Shown here piece after piece: positions 21,348 to 32,609 of a stretch of 64,000 nucleotides of DNA. Within the stretch, counting starts at the first letter, position 1, and each line of letters starts with the position of its first letter. This DNA comes from Curvularia sp. ZM96 (taxonomy: Eukaryota; Ascomycota; Dothideomycetes; Pleosporales; Pleosporaceae): NCBI GenBank assembly GCA_022457065.1, contig JAJGBQ010000005.1, positions 4,030,001 through 4,094,000 on the forward strand, given 5' to 3'. Under the pieces are notes generated by a model that saw nothing but the letters and a program-made list of their open reading frames with translations, did not search any database and had not been told where the DNA came from. A program made the translations under genes and the position numbers.

Positions 21348-21759
21348 GATGTAGATCCTAGAGGATTGTAGTGTTCTGATACTGCAGACGGTCGCCCTGC
21401 CTTATACCTAGTTGAATCCGAGCAACAGTTGCCTGTGGTTGAAGCAAACGTCAGACCATCGGGTGATAATTCCACTCTTTTGTATATCTGCTGACATACA
21501 GACAACTAAATGAGGGGTTCCAGGCAGCTAGAGGGATATAACATGATATTTACGTCTCGAATCCGACTTTGTTCCATGTTCACCCCCTCCGGCCGATTGG
21601 TGGCGCTAACCAGAAACGCGTGATCAGCAACGCTAACACCAATCAAGAAATCGTCTCCCCGCATTTTGTAACCAGTATTTTCAGCTACCAAGCCACGTCT
21701 TTTGCACAGCTATTGATGCATGCATGTTAGGGTTTATCAGAACATTCAGTTCATGCAGG
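21348..21759. promoter_or_regulatory. Upstream region of the tRNA isopentenyltransferase gene
   Basis: The 412 bp between a minus-strand and a plus-strand start should hold both promoters. No coding sequence was recognised. Confidence 0.35.
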
Positions 21760-23277
21760 ATGGTGCAGGCACCCCTAAAGCCTTTGATTGCCGTCGTCGG
21801 CGCAACGGGCACAGGCAAATCAGATGTAAAGAAGATAATCTGAGTTATGCTGGGCGAAGCTGATCACAGTAGGCAGCTAGCAGTAGAGATTGCGCAAAAG
21901 TTCAACGGCGAAATCATCAATGGAGATGCAATGCAACTATACCGAGGCTTGCCTATAATAACCAACAAAATCACCCCAGACGAAGCGAAAGGTGTGCCTC
22001 ACCATCTCCTAGGTTCCATTGGCCTTGAAGAGGAGACATGGACTGTAGGAAAGTTTGTAGGCGAGGCTCTGGGAATAGTATGAAGCAAGCCTATCTCAGG
22101 AGGCTGCTGCTGACCAGTTTAGATTGACGAGATCCGAAGCCGGGGCAAATTGCCCATCCTGGTCGGCGGAACTCATTATTATACACAGTCACTGCTCTTT
22201 CAAGATGCGCTCGCTGATGAGCCTGCATTGCACTTAGACGAAAACAGCGAAAAATTTCCGATATTGGAAGAGCCAACCGACATTCTGCTCGCGAAGCTGA
22301 AAGAAGTTGATCCCATCATGGCTGATCGATGGCACCCAAATGAGAGGCGCAAGATCCAGCGCTCACTCGAGATATATCTGAGGACAGGCAGACCGGCGTC
22401 TGAGCTGTACAAAGAACAGCGACTAAAACGCCAGTCCTCTCCATCTCCTTCGGGGACTCTGGAACCAGGTAGCAACTCTAGCCTTCGTTTCGATACATTG
22501 GTGTTTTGGGTGCATGCCGACAAAGACGTGCTGTACCGCCGCCTTGATGGCCGTGTCGATAAGATGATAAACAAGGGTCTCCTCTCCGAGGTACAACAAC
22601 TTAATGATTTTCGTCAACAACACGAGTCTAGCACCGATACTCGAATCGACCAAACTCGCGGCATCTGGGTATCAATAGGCTACAAGGAATTTTTGGACTA
22701 TCAACATGCTTTACAAGACCAAACAAAATCAAGCCAGGAACTTGAAAGACTGAAGACAACGGCAATCGAAAAAACACAAGCGGCTACGCGTCAGTATGCC
22801 AATCGTCAGATCAAATGGATTCGCATCAAACTGCTCAACGCGTTGCTTGGAGCAGGACAAAAGAGCAATACTTTCTTAGTGAATGGCTCCGATATCTATA
22901 AATGGGAAACTGATGTCGCGCAGCCTGCGAATAGCATCACGAAGCAGTTTCTTGCAGGCGAATCCCTTCCTGAGCCTTCATCGCTTTCCACTACTGCAGC
23001 AGAAATGCTCACACCCAAGCGGGAATACGATCTTGGACAAAGACCAGATTTGTGGCAAAAGAAAGTTTGTGAGACGTGTGGAACAGTTGCTGTTACTGAA
23101 AACGACTGGGCTCTGCATGTCAAGAGTCGTGCGCATCGACGAGCCGTAGGGGCGAAGAAGAAACAAGAAAACACACGAGAGATGGCAAACAAGCCTATGA
23201 AGACCGCACAGTCAGACGTAGTCGATGTTCTAGAAAGCTATCTGAGCAGCTTCCCGGACGAGAAGAACTCAGAGTGA
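21760..23277 (+). CDS. MOD5: tRNA dimethylallyltransferase (isopentenyltransferase) with C-terminal zinc finger
   Basis: Three exons (21760-21825, 21877-22077, 22123-23277; introns 51 and 45 bp, both phase 0) encode 473 aa. The enzyme transfers a dimethylallyl group from DMAPP to N6 of adenosine 37 in tRNAs reading UNN codons. The P-loop GATGTGKSD spans the first exon junction. It is followed by the family's DAMQLYRGLPIITNK (equivalent to the DSMQ motif) and VGGTHYYTQSLL. The tRNA-binding core contains IDQTRGIWVSIGYKEF and ATRQYANRQIKWIR. At the C-terminus a matrin-type C2H2 finger (CETCGTVAVTENDWALHVKSR, with His continuing at AHRR) is typical of eukaryotic MOD5/TRIT1. Splitting of the P-loop by intron 1 explains why the first exon is easily missed. 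The start at 21760 leaves only 13 residues before the P-loop; an out-of-frame ATG lies at 21753. Confidence 0.92.
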
Positions 23278-23708
23278 AATGAGGCTCTGGAAGGATCCTG
23301 GTGGCGTAAATGCGTTCGCAAACCTAGAACGCCGCCGTTGTCCCTTGCATATTCAGGGCAGTATTCAGAACGAAAAGCCTCCGAGCTGAGAATCAAGTAA
23401 AATCACCAGCTTGTGGCGCTCGAACGACTTTTTTCGCTGGTCGCGATGGGATTGCCTAATCAGGCCCTGAATACCACGCAGGGAAAAAGAAAGCGGTTTA
23501 GCGCTATTCGTACCACTCCCACCTATGCAAGCTGGATATGTTGACATCTTCTCCATAAGAGTCGATGGAAACTCTGTGGTGTCCAGCTTTTCTAGCACAG
23601 CCTCTAGCGAATTTATACATCGTTGAATTCAGGATCTAAGAATACAATTATCCAAGTTCACTCTGTTAGCTCCGAACGTTACGCCAAAACACGGTACCAC
23701 ACGTTAAC
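23278..23708. other. Intergenic stretch, no gene seen
   Basis: The 431 bp between two plus-strand genes contain only a 77-codon antisense ORF without recognisable features. They probably hold a terminator and the promoter of the UstYa-like gene. Confidence 0.35.
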
Positions 23709-24594
23709 ATGTTGTCGTCTTTTCGATATTCCAAAGTGAGCACCGACAGCTCTCCCGACAGCCCTATAGAAGTGCCACAACCAACACATCGGCGGAGCAG
23801 ATGTTGCGCAACAATAGAAAAGCTGGCGTTTCTCCGCTGGCCAGTCACATTCTTCCTGCTTTTCACAATAGTATTTTGTCAACTCTCCATTCTTCACAGC
23901 CGACTAAAGGGGCCAGAGCCAGGAGTAGAATTCAATGGCCTTGTTCCTGAATGTAAGTCGCTATCTGCTTGCCTAGATCAGCTTGGAAATATTATTTCAA
24001 GTACCGGCTTCTAACGCCTACACAGTCTCAACCGAGAAGAAGGTTTTTCGCATCGACAAAAGATACAGATCCGACCATAAGACCATGGCGTCTATCAGCG
24101 AAACAAAGAGGGAATGGGAAAACTTGCTTCCGCGTAAGAAGCCCCTGTCTTCCCCAACACTCCACATTCTAACCAAACCAGTCGGAGCCGGCTTCATTGA
24201 CGTCCCAGACTACAACTCGTACCAACTCCCGCCACCCATGCACTTCAAAGAAGCGCCAGGCAAACAATCCTACTCGATCGCCGTCTTCCACGAGCTCCAC
24301 TGTTTAATGCACATCGCAGCCGCAATGGACGATCTCATCATTCAGATCCGCAACAAGGACTTTATAATCAATGAGAATAGGCTGGTGCACAACGACCATT
24401 GCTTCGACTACATACGCAATGCCATCATGTGCTTTGGAGATACGACGCTGGAGGGTCAGTCACAGACACCTGGACTGGAAGATGTTCCTGGAACGGATGG
24501 CACGGGCGCGATTCATGTTTGTCGGAATTTTGATGAGGTGAGCAAGTGGGCGGAGATGAAGAGGTTGAATGAGGGGAGGGATCACCTTGAATGA
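23709..24594 (+). CDS. UstYa-like (DUF3328) oxidase, membrane anchored
   Basis: Two exons (23709-23952 and 24026-24594; 73-bp intron, GTAAGT donor, ACACAG acceptor, phase 1) give 270 aa. A disordered N-terminal tail precedes one transmembrane helix at about 40-62 (WPVTFFLLFTIVFCQLSIL). The lumenal domain has both hallmark HXXHC motifs: HELHC near residue 178 and HNDHC near 212. UstYa-family proteins (named from ustiloxin biosynthesis) carry out oxidative cyclisation or hydroxylation of ribosomal peptides and other fungal metabolites. The protein lies between tRNA isopentenyltransferase and a small secreted protein. No peptide precursor, P450 or synthase is visible nearby, so any pathway is unknown. 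It converges on the secreted-protein gene. Confidence 0.88.
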
Positions 24595-24972
24595 CGAGAG
24601 GAATCATGTTTGCGACCCTGAGGATTAGGGTGGTAGCGGGTGCTTGGAATATGAGATGTCTGGTGGTCGCTTTCTTGTCATGTATTACTTCTTTGGGGTT
24701 GTTTGTAGGATATGTTTTCACGAATCGTTGCGTCAGCTGTTTGAATTCAATGTGATGAGGTCTGCGATGGATGCTTTTTGGATCATAAGTACATTCTCTT
24801 GTTTCTGTGTACAATCATACGGTATCTCACGACAAACTTCTTCGGTGCTGGTCCCGATTCTTTGAAGTTCCAATAAGTTATAAGCGTCTAAATCTTAAGA
24901 ACTTCGTATAAACCAATACTAATACTATATACATAAACTGCATTTGATAATCTTGACATCAACCATCCCCAC
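24595..24972. other. Interval between convergent genes
   Basis: The 378 bp between the stop codons of two convergent genes presumably hold both 3' UTRs. No other feature was recognised. Confidence 0.35.
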
Positions 24973-25538
24973 TTACGAGCATGTCGGCCTCGTACTTGGT
25001 CTCACAGCAGCATTAGATGGATTTGTCTGTCCGCAGCCCGCCGCTACACCACCAATCGTATCATCAATCGCCGCATTGTACGCAGCACCACAGTTCGGAT
25101 CACTAGACACCGTGTCAGCAAGAAACCCCTCTAATGATTCTTCACCTAGGATAACTTACCTCGCACCACCACTAGCATTGTTAAACCACGAACACACATC
25201 ATGCGAGAAGCAGTCCTGTGTATATGCGTTGCCGAGTGCAGCGCCTGAGCAACCTGCTCCGCAGCGACCATTACAGCTGTACCTATATAGTGTGTTAGGT
25301 ACTGTATAGATAGATATTTTATAAGGTAAACTGCGTACTCTCCACCATTCGCGCTGTTTGCGCCGAAGTTACTGCCTACTGTGCCGGTCCAGCGACAGGT
25401 CTGGCCGGCTGCGTTGGTCCATACTGCTGTTGCTGTGGCGCCGACCCTGAGACAAGATACCGCGCGTTTTTCCAAGACGGGAGATGCAGAAACTGGTATT
25501 GCTAAAAGAGCAGTGAGATATAGGCCAAGGGGATGCAT
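24973..25538 (-). CDS. Small cysteine-rich secreted protein with a Kex2-type site
   Basis: Three exons (25538-25339, 25282-25160, 25102-24973; introns 56 and 57 bp with CTAAC/CTGAC branch sites) give 150 aa. Residues 1-18 are a signal peptide (MHPLGLYLTALLAIPVSA), followed by a LEKR processing site near 25. The mature part is rich in Cys and Gly: GQTCRWTGTVGSNFG, then YSCNGRCGAGC, then QDCFSHDVCSWF and DPNCGAAYNAA. The CFSHDVC block resembles the Cys-His-Asp core of secreted phospholipase A2 folds, but no calcium loop is evident, so activity is not claimed. The reading frame without splicing loses this Cys framework, which supports the intron model. The function is unknown; size, Cys content and secretion make it a candidate effector or antimicrobial. 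Confidence 0.85.
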
Positions 25539-27122
25539 GTTAAGTGGAGGTTTTGTAGGAAGCCGATTATTTACGTTGGCGATAACTGTACTGCTAATTG
25601 TATCTAAATGGTTGTTTAGATGCGACTGATCAGAGTTATATAGTGAGAACAAAGTAATATGACGACTCTGTTTTCAATGGAAATTTAACATAGATGTACA
25701 CTCGGCAAGTAAGACCCTCGCCGCAAAGCCGGTAACTACCTCCAAGTAATCTTACAGCGGACGCTCTTGCCCCATAAGTGAAAGCACCATATACCACGCA
25801 GGCATAACCTTCCTCGTATGTCCTTAGTCCCACCACATGACGTTTTCTAGACTGCCGATCATTGGGCCCTGTTCGACTAGCATCAACGCTCCCCCGGTGT
25901 TGTACCTGCATTTGGCTTAAAGAAACACACGGATCTAATATTAAGCGGCACGTACACTTGTACCTTCAGTGACTATGCGGCATCTATTCCGTTTCAGGAC
26001 TCTTAGGTCTCTATGAAAAAGGGTATGACAGAACGATTGAAGTCGCGACATGCAGGGGTGTGATGTTGTAATAGTGGAGTTGCCGAGGTTCGCGATGCTT
26101 CATTCCAGACTCTCACTATCAAAATTGAGCAGAAATACTAACTACCTCCGAGTAAGCAAGCCTTTTATATCTTGTAGTTGTATTGTACGGTATAAGTGGC
26201 ATTTGTTGCTTGAGTCTCTATGTGATGATACGAACCAAGGTCTCACACGCCCATCGAGTAGTTCCTCGATGTCATCTCGGCATTTTTTTAAGCACGCATT
26301 TTTCGTGTCACCCCTCCGAATGATTAGTTCGGAGAAGAGCTATCCTAGACTGCAATAGACGGTTTCTGACGTGCATATCAATTAGAATAAGGAACGGGTC
26401 GTCCTAACAAATCATGAAGACACAGAAGACTTTAGGACTAAATATAGCAACTCTGGTCGAGAGAGTTCTACCACGGATTTTACAGACCCAGACGATAGTG
26501 AAGCTGAGATCTTGCTCGATATTCTCAATGAAGCTTTTGTTAAGGAGCGATTATAGCTGGGTCATAAAATACTGCAATGGTGTAATATTAGTGTTATTAA
26601 GGCTCAGGGATTATAACTAGTGTAAGTACGGAGTAGAGGCGGTCTTATTATTACCCCACATTCTGGTAGGTAGCGTCGTCATCATGGGAACACAAGCCCA
26701 CACTATCGACCAAATGGTGCGCCATCGCCATACGTTGGGTGTGTCGCGCTCTGCTCAGCCGTTGCCTTTCCTCATCCTTCTCTGGTCGTCCGAACCACCA
26801 TGATCAAACGCCGTTGCCATAACGGCTCTATGCAGTACTACACCTTTTCGAATTTCAGTCTTCATAATATTCCACAAAGAGTAGATAGAAGCCTTAGAAT
26901 AGCTAGAGATGTGTTGAATATCACAATTTGCGAACTCGCTCGCTCACATGAAATTTTCATGATTCAGCATCGCTCGAGGTATCTATGTGTGAGATATTAT
27001 TATACAGCGAAATTCCCACTCGGAGTTTTCAAACACTCATTGGCTGCAAACAAGACATGTTCCTGAGCGATTAACACGCTAGATAACGAGTTTCCTCAGA
27101 ACATTCCAGCCAGCGAACGACC
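25539..27122. other. Gene-poor AT-rich region with decayed coding relics
   Basis: About 1.6 kb without a supportable gene. A short open stretch at about 26430-26556 reads as an acidic peptide (for example TDFTDPDDSEAEILL) ended by TAG and flanked by stops, looking like a decayed gene or transposon fragment. ORFs of 102 codons (26050-26358) and 88 codons (26800-27066) have no recognisable motif. Confidence 0.4.
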
Positions 27123-28727
27123 TCACCATCCGCCCTCACGCGCGAGTATGTCCCAGCCAACAAGTCTCCAGACTTCCTCCTTGTACCACGTTTCGACATC
27201 CTCATCTTCCAACTTGGCTACATTCTGCATTTGGCCAAGGCGCATCTGTGGCATCGGCTTTGTGAGGACGTCCAAGAACTCATCGTCAGTCCTATCCCCG
27301 TACAGACATGCAAGAAGCGTACGCTGCAAGCGCTCTTTGGCAAGTAGACTCAGGCGCGCTCTGGAAGAGGTAGTAATGGATCTAAGGGTCATTGTACGGG
27401 ATGCCCGATTGGGTGTTTGGTTTGCTCGAAGATTTTGTGGGTTCATGTGGTTTGGAGCCAAACCCATCACACGTTCAAGGACTAGAATGAGTGCTTTGGC
27501 CTCCAGGCGCATGCCAAGAGCATCGCAATCGCGTTTGAAAGTTTCAGCTGGATCTCCTGCTTCAGGCAACGGCATTATGTTCTTTTCGATATCAGGTGAT
27601 CGGTGCTGTCCGAAAATCGAGTAATAGAGTCTCTTGCCGATGCGGTCAAACAACATGAAAACGAAGCCGTCGAATATCTTTTGGTGGAAGTCGTCGTTCT
27701 TATCCAAAAGGCCGACGAAGCTTATTAGAAGATGAGCGACTGCCCTAGCTGCACTGGACTCATTCACAACATCGGGAGATGTTTTTGTTTTCGTCTTCTT
27801 TGACGCACGTGGCTGCGAGAGAAAGCTTTGCGCAGTGGACTGGGCCGATATATTGATGGCCTCCAGTGCTTTCTTGAACATTTCTGCTAACTCGCAAACA
27901 ATTAAACTTGCTAATCGCTTGTCAGATTCTAGTTTCATAAGCTTGTCTGCTCCGACCAGTATTGACATGAAAGCTCTTGCGCACACTGAGAGAGCGTTGG
28001 CAAAGTCGGACCGGTCTTTTTCTAACGACGTTACTCCGCCTGTGTTCTTGTGTCCAGTACGAGACAAAGAGTCGTAGTTTTGAGCGACGAATAGTATGAC
28101 TCTTCCCACGGCTGAAGCGCTACTGATCAAGTTGAAGCAGAGCATGTTGGGGTCGGACTCGGTGGCTCTGCATGAAGAATGAACGTTGAACAAGGATTGC
28201 ATAAGGACATTTCCATAGTTTCCCATAGTCTCCAGGAAGTCCAAGTCATGATCAATCGTTTCTTGTGCATCAGTAACCGTATCCTGGGCTCGTTTTTGCG
28301 TCTGTCTTGGCCGCTTCAAATTCTTCTTTGGCGACGGTGGCCGAGCATTGACGCTCGCATCGAGGTCTACAACTGCATCTGTTTGGCTCGAGAGTAGTTG
28401 ATTCGACCGCTCCAGTTTGATATTGACGTTGAAGAGACTTTCACACTCGTCCTCAGCACGCTTGCATCGCTCCTTCCAGTAGGCGACTTGATCAATATAA
28501 CAGCCCGGGTTGACTGTATCGAAAGGATCCCGACCACGTTTGATATTGGAACGTAGCTGTGCGATGTGGTCTTGCATCATTAGTTGGGATTGGCTAAGTT
28601 CAGTTGGCATTTACTCACCTCGCAATGGCACTCCGTGAGGTTTACTTCGAACGATAGCAATAGCGAGCGCAATCTGCTGTTGAGAGGGCAAGATGGGTGA
28701 AGCAACAACTGGAAGATTCAGACTCAT
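27123..28727 (-). CDS. Uncharacterised coiled-coil protein, probably nuclear
   Basis: Two exons (28727-28619 and 28570-27123; 48-bp intron, GTGAGT donor, ACTAAT branch site, phase 1) give 518 aa. Splicing joins the N-terminal PILPSQQQIALAIAIVRSK to DHIAQLRSNIKRGRDPF. Reading from the Met at 28610 instead would need no intron and lose the first exon. A coiled coil at about 65-110 is followed by a Lys/Arg-rich stretch (KKNLKRPRQTQKRAQD) that could be a nuclear signal, then an all-helical domain of about 350 residues ending near a Trp-rich C-terminus. The family is not recognised; a chromosome or meiosis role would be a guess. A more upstream in-frame ATG exists at 28796. Confidence 0.75.
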
Positions 28728-29130
28728 TGGTGGCTGTTGTAATGAAGGGATAGTAAGGATGCAGTGATGGACAGCTGGAAACGACGATATTGACAATAGC
28801 AGAGAAATGATGATGGCGAAGATGATCTATCCAGTCGCAGCCGATATTGAGTGGTGTCTGTGAAGGGATGAAGAGAATCATGCAAGAGGTGCAGCGCTGG
28901 GGTGGGAAGGTGAGAAATCGTGATGCGCAGAAAAGATGGAAGGAGCGACTCTAGTGTGCTCGACCTCCATCCGCATGTCTCCCCACGAATGTCAAGCTCT
29001 CTAAACGAGGATAAACGACTAGAAGCTGCGTCTTAACTGAAGTTTAATAGTACGGTGCATCAAAGTACTACATAATGTACATAAATTTACATCATACACC
29101 TGGTCATTCAGCTTGAAGCCTGGATGTTGC
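28728..29130. other. Interval between two minus-strand genes
   Basis: The 403 bp hold the promoter of the coiled-coil gene and the 3' flank of the mL38 gene. No ORF of note apart from an upstream extension to the ATG at 28796. Confidence 0.35.
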
Positions 29131-30545
29131 TCATCGCATACGTTCCGTCCGTCTCTTGTATGGTAGCGGCTCAACCTTCTTCCTCTTCAACTCCACGTTG
29201 AGCTGGTTCTTCAGACCGGCGCGCTCCATGACGCCTGCCATGCTGTCATCCCATTTGGTCCTGAAAAGTGTCGCGGTGATTGGCTTCAGTTTGTTCGAGT
29301 CAGTGAAACTGCGCAGGTTGAAGCCTATGCGCTTGGTTTGGCCGAACTTGGTCACGTCAAGCGCTTGACCAGCATTCTGCTCAAAGACAAAGACTCCCAG
29401 GCGGTGGTATGGCGCGCCCCTGTGAGCCCAAGGCGCAATCCAGGGCAGCGCAATCTTCTTAGCGCTAGGGTCCTCGACCTTTTGGTCTTCTTGGGCGATG
29501 CGTTGAAGAGGTATCGATGTGTTGCTAGGGGAGAGAGGAATGTTGGAGGCAATCAAGTGGCATCGGTAGGTGAAGCTGTCGGTCTCTGGAACAGGCACAT
29601 CCGCATCGACCACCACAACTGTAACAAGCTTCTCGCCTGGGGTGAATGTCTGCACGTTGAGTCGGGGCATCTTCTCACTGATAGAGGAGTCGACAAAATC
29701 GCCTGGGGCAACGGTCTTCCTTCCAAAACCAAGATCGATGTCTGCTACGAGATCCAACGATGGAAGAACATCTGGAATGAGGGCCATTTGTGTGATGCGC
29801 TGCTCGAGGACGAGGCGCTTGTACTGCCGCCACTTTTTGTCTGCAAGATAGCGGTAGATGGGCTTGTTCATGTCGCCTTCGGAGCAGTTAGTAAAGCACA
29901 GAAAACCAACGCATGCAACCTACCCTGGCCATCCTCAAACTTCCGCTTCACCACCGGGTCGTTGATATCAGCTAGAACGATCAAATCGTTCAGATGCTTC
30001 CTCATGCTCCGTAATCTGGTCTCCTTGGCAGCAGGCCCTCCACTGACACTGGGATCCTGGTCCATCAAGTTCTTGATTCGCTGTTGCTGCGTCTCAATTT
30101 CCTTGATCTTCTCCTGCCGGTCCTCCAACAAAAATTTTCTGGCCTCTTGAAAGCATTGGTATGGTAGCTGTTCAAAAGGAATTTCGGTAGCCTTCTGTAG
30201 GGCAGAACGGCGAAGAGCAGCACGACGACGGCGAGATCCCACTGGCTGGACATGCTCTCTCCGCAGCAAACGGCGTTCCTGTTTCTTGTTCTCCACCATT
30301 TGAGGATCTAGCGTACCCCATTCCTGCATGTACTCGGGGACTGCTTGGGGAGATGCTTTCTGGGCAGCGCCTTCGGGAGGGTTTGACGGCGGGGGAGGCC
30401 CAGTCGCATTCGCGGGCTGGGTCTGCAACTCTTCACGGGCGACGGACGAGGTCGAGAGTAGGCGGCGCGTGCCATTGGCGCCGGGCAGCTGTCGCACGCA
30501 TCGCAGGCATGCGCTGAAATGGCGTACGGACGGCGTGGAGGCCAT
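29131..30545 (-). CDS. MRPL35: Mitochondrial large-subunit ribosomal protein mL38 (PEBP-like fold)
   Basis: Two exons (30545-29924 and 29876-29131; 47-bp intron with ACTAAC branch site, phase 1) give 455 aa. The N-terminus (MASTPSVRHFSACLRCVRQ) is basic and Ser-rich, suited to mitochondrial import. A helical Lys/Arg-rich region follows with RRLLRREHVQPVGSRRRRAA. At the exon join, GDMNKPIYRYLADKKWR is a strongly conserved mL38 stretch. The C-terminal 200 residues are a phosphatidylethanolamine-binding-protein fold (VVVDADVPVPETDSF; IAPWAHRGAPYHRLGVFVF). mL38 (yeast Mrpl35) is a structural component of the mitochondrial 54S subunit near the central protuberance. The chosen ATG at 30545 gives a compact presequence; an in-frame ATG at 30731 would add 62 residues and overlap the neighbouring promoter and gene. 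Confidence 0.92.
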
Positions 30546-30683
30546 TGTGGGCGATGGCTTGGTGTCGATGCCGAGTGACGGCGCTGCTAGAAAATGTGGT
30601 GATGGTTGAGGTCCGTGCTCCGAAACCTCCGCCTTCAACTCCGCGACTTCAACCTGGTGAACTTTTTTGATACCCGACCTGGC
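30546..30683. promoter_or_regulatory. Compact divergent promoter shared by mL38 and uL4m genes
   Basis: Only 138 bp separate the two inferred start codons, so both mitochondrial ribosomal protein genes must be driven from one short region. No named factor site is claimed. Confidence 0.6.
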
Positions 30684-32419
30684 ATGGCTTCCTCGAGGAT
30701 ATCCGCGCCGATGCGGGGCGTCACATGGCAATTGAGCAGACTGTCGATACGGCAGAGTGCGCTATGCTCGCGCTGCGCTGTGGGTAGCCTTGTTCTTGCA
30801 GTATGCGACCCGCTAATGCTTCACAGAAATCTCTATGCACGCCTTCAGCCCGCTCTATAACTACATCTGCGCCAGCCAATGCCACGCTATCGTCAATTAG
30901 ACAACCCACCGCCGACTATGTTCCCGTCAAACCATTTGAAGAGCAAACCGTCTTGGCGACTATCCACCAGTTCCCCTCCCTCGAGCCGCTACGGTTCGAG
31001 CAATATCCAGCAAACCACCTGTACCTGCCTACAAGACGAGACATACTGCACCGTGCCGTGGTCTACGAGGGAGACATGACCCGATTAGGTACCGCCTCTA
31101 CCAAAACCAGATATGAAGTCCGCGGTTCAGCAAGAAAGGTTCGGCCACAAAAGGGTACAGGTCGCGCTCGTCTAGGAGACAAGAAGTCACCCATGTTGAG
31201 GGGTGGAGGTGTCGCATTTGGCCCCAAACCACGAGACTTTGCATCAGAGCTGCCCAAGAAGGTCTACGACCTTGCATGGCGTACAGCACTGTCATATCGC
31301 TTCAGGAAAGGTGAACTCATCATTGTCGACAATGCTATGGAGATTGAAAGTCCTTCAACAAGGCTACTGAGCGACATCTTCAAGCACCATGAGAAGCTGA
31401 GGGGTAAGGGTCGGAGCTTGATGGTGACTTTGGAGGAACGACCACTGCTCGAACAGGCCCTAGTGGAAATGGACCGCGGCGAGCAAACCCTCACATGGGA
31501 GGAGGTTGACGTTAAGAATCTGCTAGAGCTCTCTCGCGTCATCATTGAGCGTGACGCCTTGCACAATATTTTGCTTTCTCACGAGGAAGATATCACACAC
31601 AAGGCGCTGCAACCATGGCACAAGGGCCTTATTCGATCATCACCACCTACGGATCTTGAATCAATCGTTGGCTGGGAAGAGTTCCGCGCTCTGTCGCTCG
31701 CTGAGCCCAAGGAAAAGGAAGCTCTCCGCGCTGAAGCATACGAAGACACAGCAACAAGACGTTATGCCGAAGCCGAGTCACTCCCTCAAGGCCCCAAGCG
31801 AACCGAGCTCACTATCTCGGCGTACAACCTACTGGCTGAAGCCAAGGAAGTTCAGTTCGCACAGAAGACAGGCATGTCTTTTGACGACTACCTTGACCAC
31901 GGCGAGTCCGACCGCACCCCCCGCATCCAAGCTCTCAACTACCAAATCAATATCAAGGACGACAACGTCAACACTGCCTCGGAAACTTCACGCCAAAAAG
32001 CAGAAGAGCTCATGATTGAAACACGACAACTCGAGGTAGAGAAGTTCGAGGTCCAGTATGAGGCTGCTCTGCTTGCCGCCCAGGTGCACGAGCACCGTGT
32101 TGAGGCCCTCAAGCTCAGCGGCGAGCCAGAAAAGGCAGAAGAATTGCTCGAGGCGGCTAGCGTGGAGAGGACCTTTGTCGATGACGTAGAGATGGCCCTG
32201 CTCCAGGCGAGACTCGAGGTCGCAAAGCAGAAGCTGCTCGTTGCAAACCTCAAGGGTGACTTTGCTGGAAAGCAAAAGGCACAAGAGGAGGTGCGTGCAT
32301 GCGATGAGGCGCTTGAGGTAAAGAGGACTGAGCTGGAGGCCGAGAATGCGGAGGAAGATATCGAGGGTTTATCGAGCGAAGCGGATGTTCAAGCAGGTAA
32401 AGAGGAAAAGAGGATATAG
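30684..32419 (+). CDS. YML6: Mitochondrial ribosomal protein uL4m with long C-terminal coiled-coil extension
   Basis: Two exons (30684-30779 and 30827-32419; 47-bp intron with CTAAT branch site and CACAG acceptor, phase 0) give 562 aa. The first exon supplies a presequence-like N-terminus (MASSRISAPMRGVTWQLSR). An intronless reading from 30803 would start inside this intron. The uL4 domain covers about residues 50-300: the universal loop VRPQKGTGRARLGDKKSPM and RGGGVAFGPKPRDF are clear. uL4m is a core protein of the mitochondrial large subunit near the exit tunnel. After about residue 310 comes a charged, Ala/Glu/Lys-rich region of roughly 250 residues predicted as long coiled coil. This nearly doubles the usual length (about 286 aa in yeast). 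It is head to head with mL38 and convergent with mitochondrial IF3. Confidence 0.92.
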
Positions 32420-32609
32420 GCTTCTTCTGTAGAAGTTTGTGATATTGTACAATTGTATCTATAGACTCTCATGAGTCGTGGCTTTATGATTTACATGCCA
32501 TGCAAGTTGGCGGTTAGTGTCATATGTTGCATGCCTGGATGCTTTTCCGCCTCTTCTCCATTTCCTCTGCTAACCGCTGTTCGAGATTGAATCGATTCAG
32601 ATGTTTGAC

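Noticed and set aside
21348..26000. A ribosomally made peptide gene cluster around the UstYa-like oxidase
   Set aside because: No precursor with repeated core peptides, no P450, transporter or regulator is visible nearby; a single oxidase does not make a cluster.
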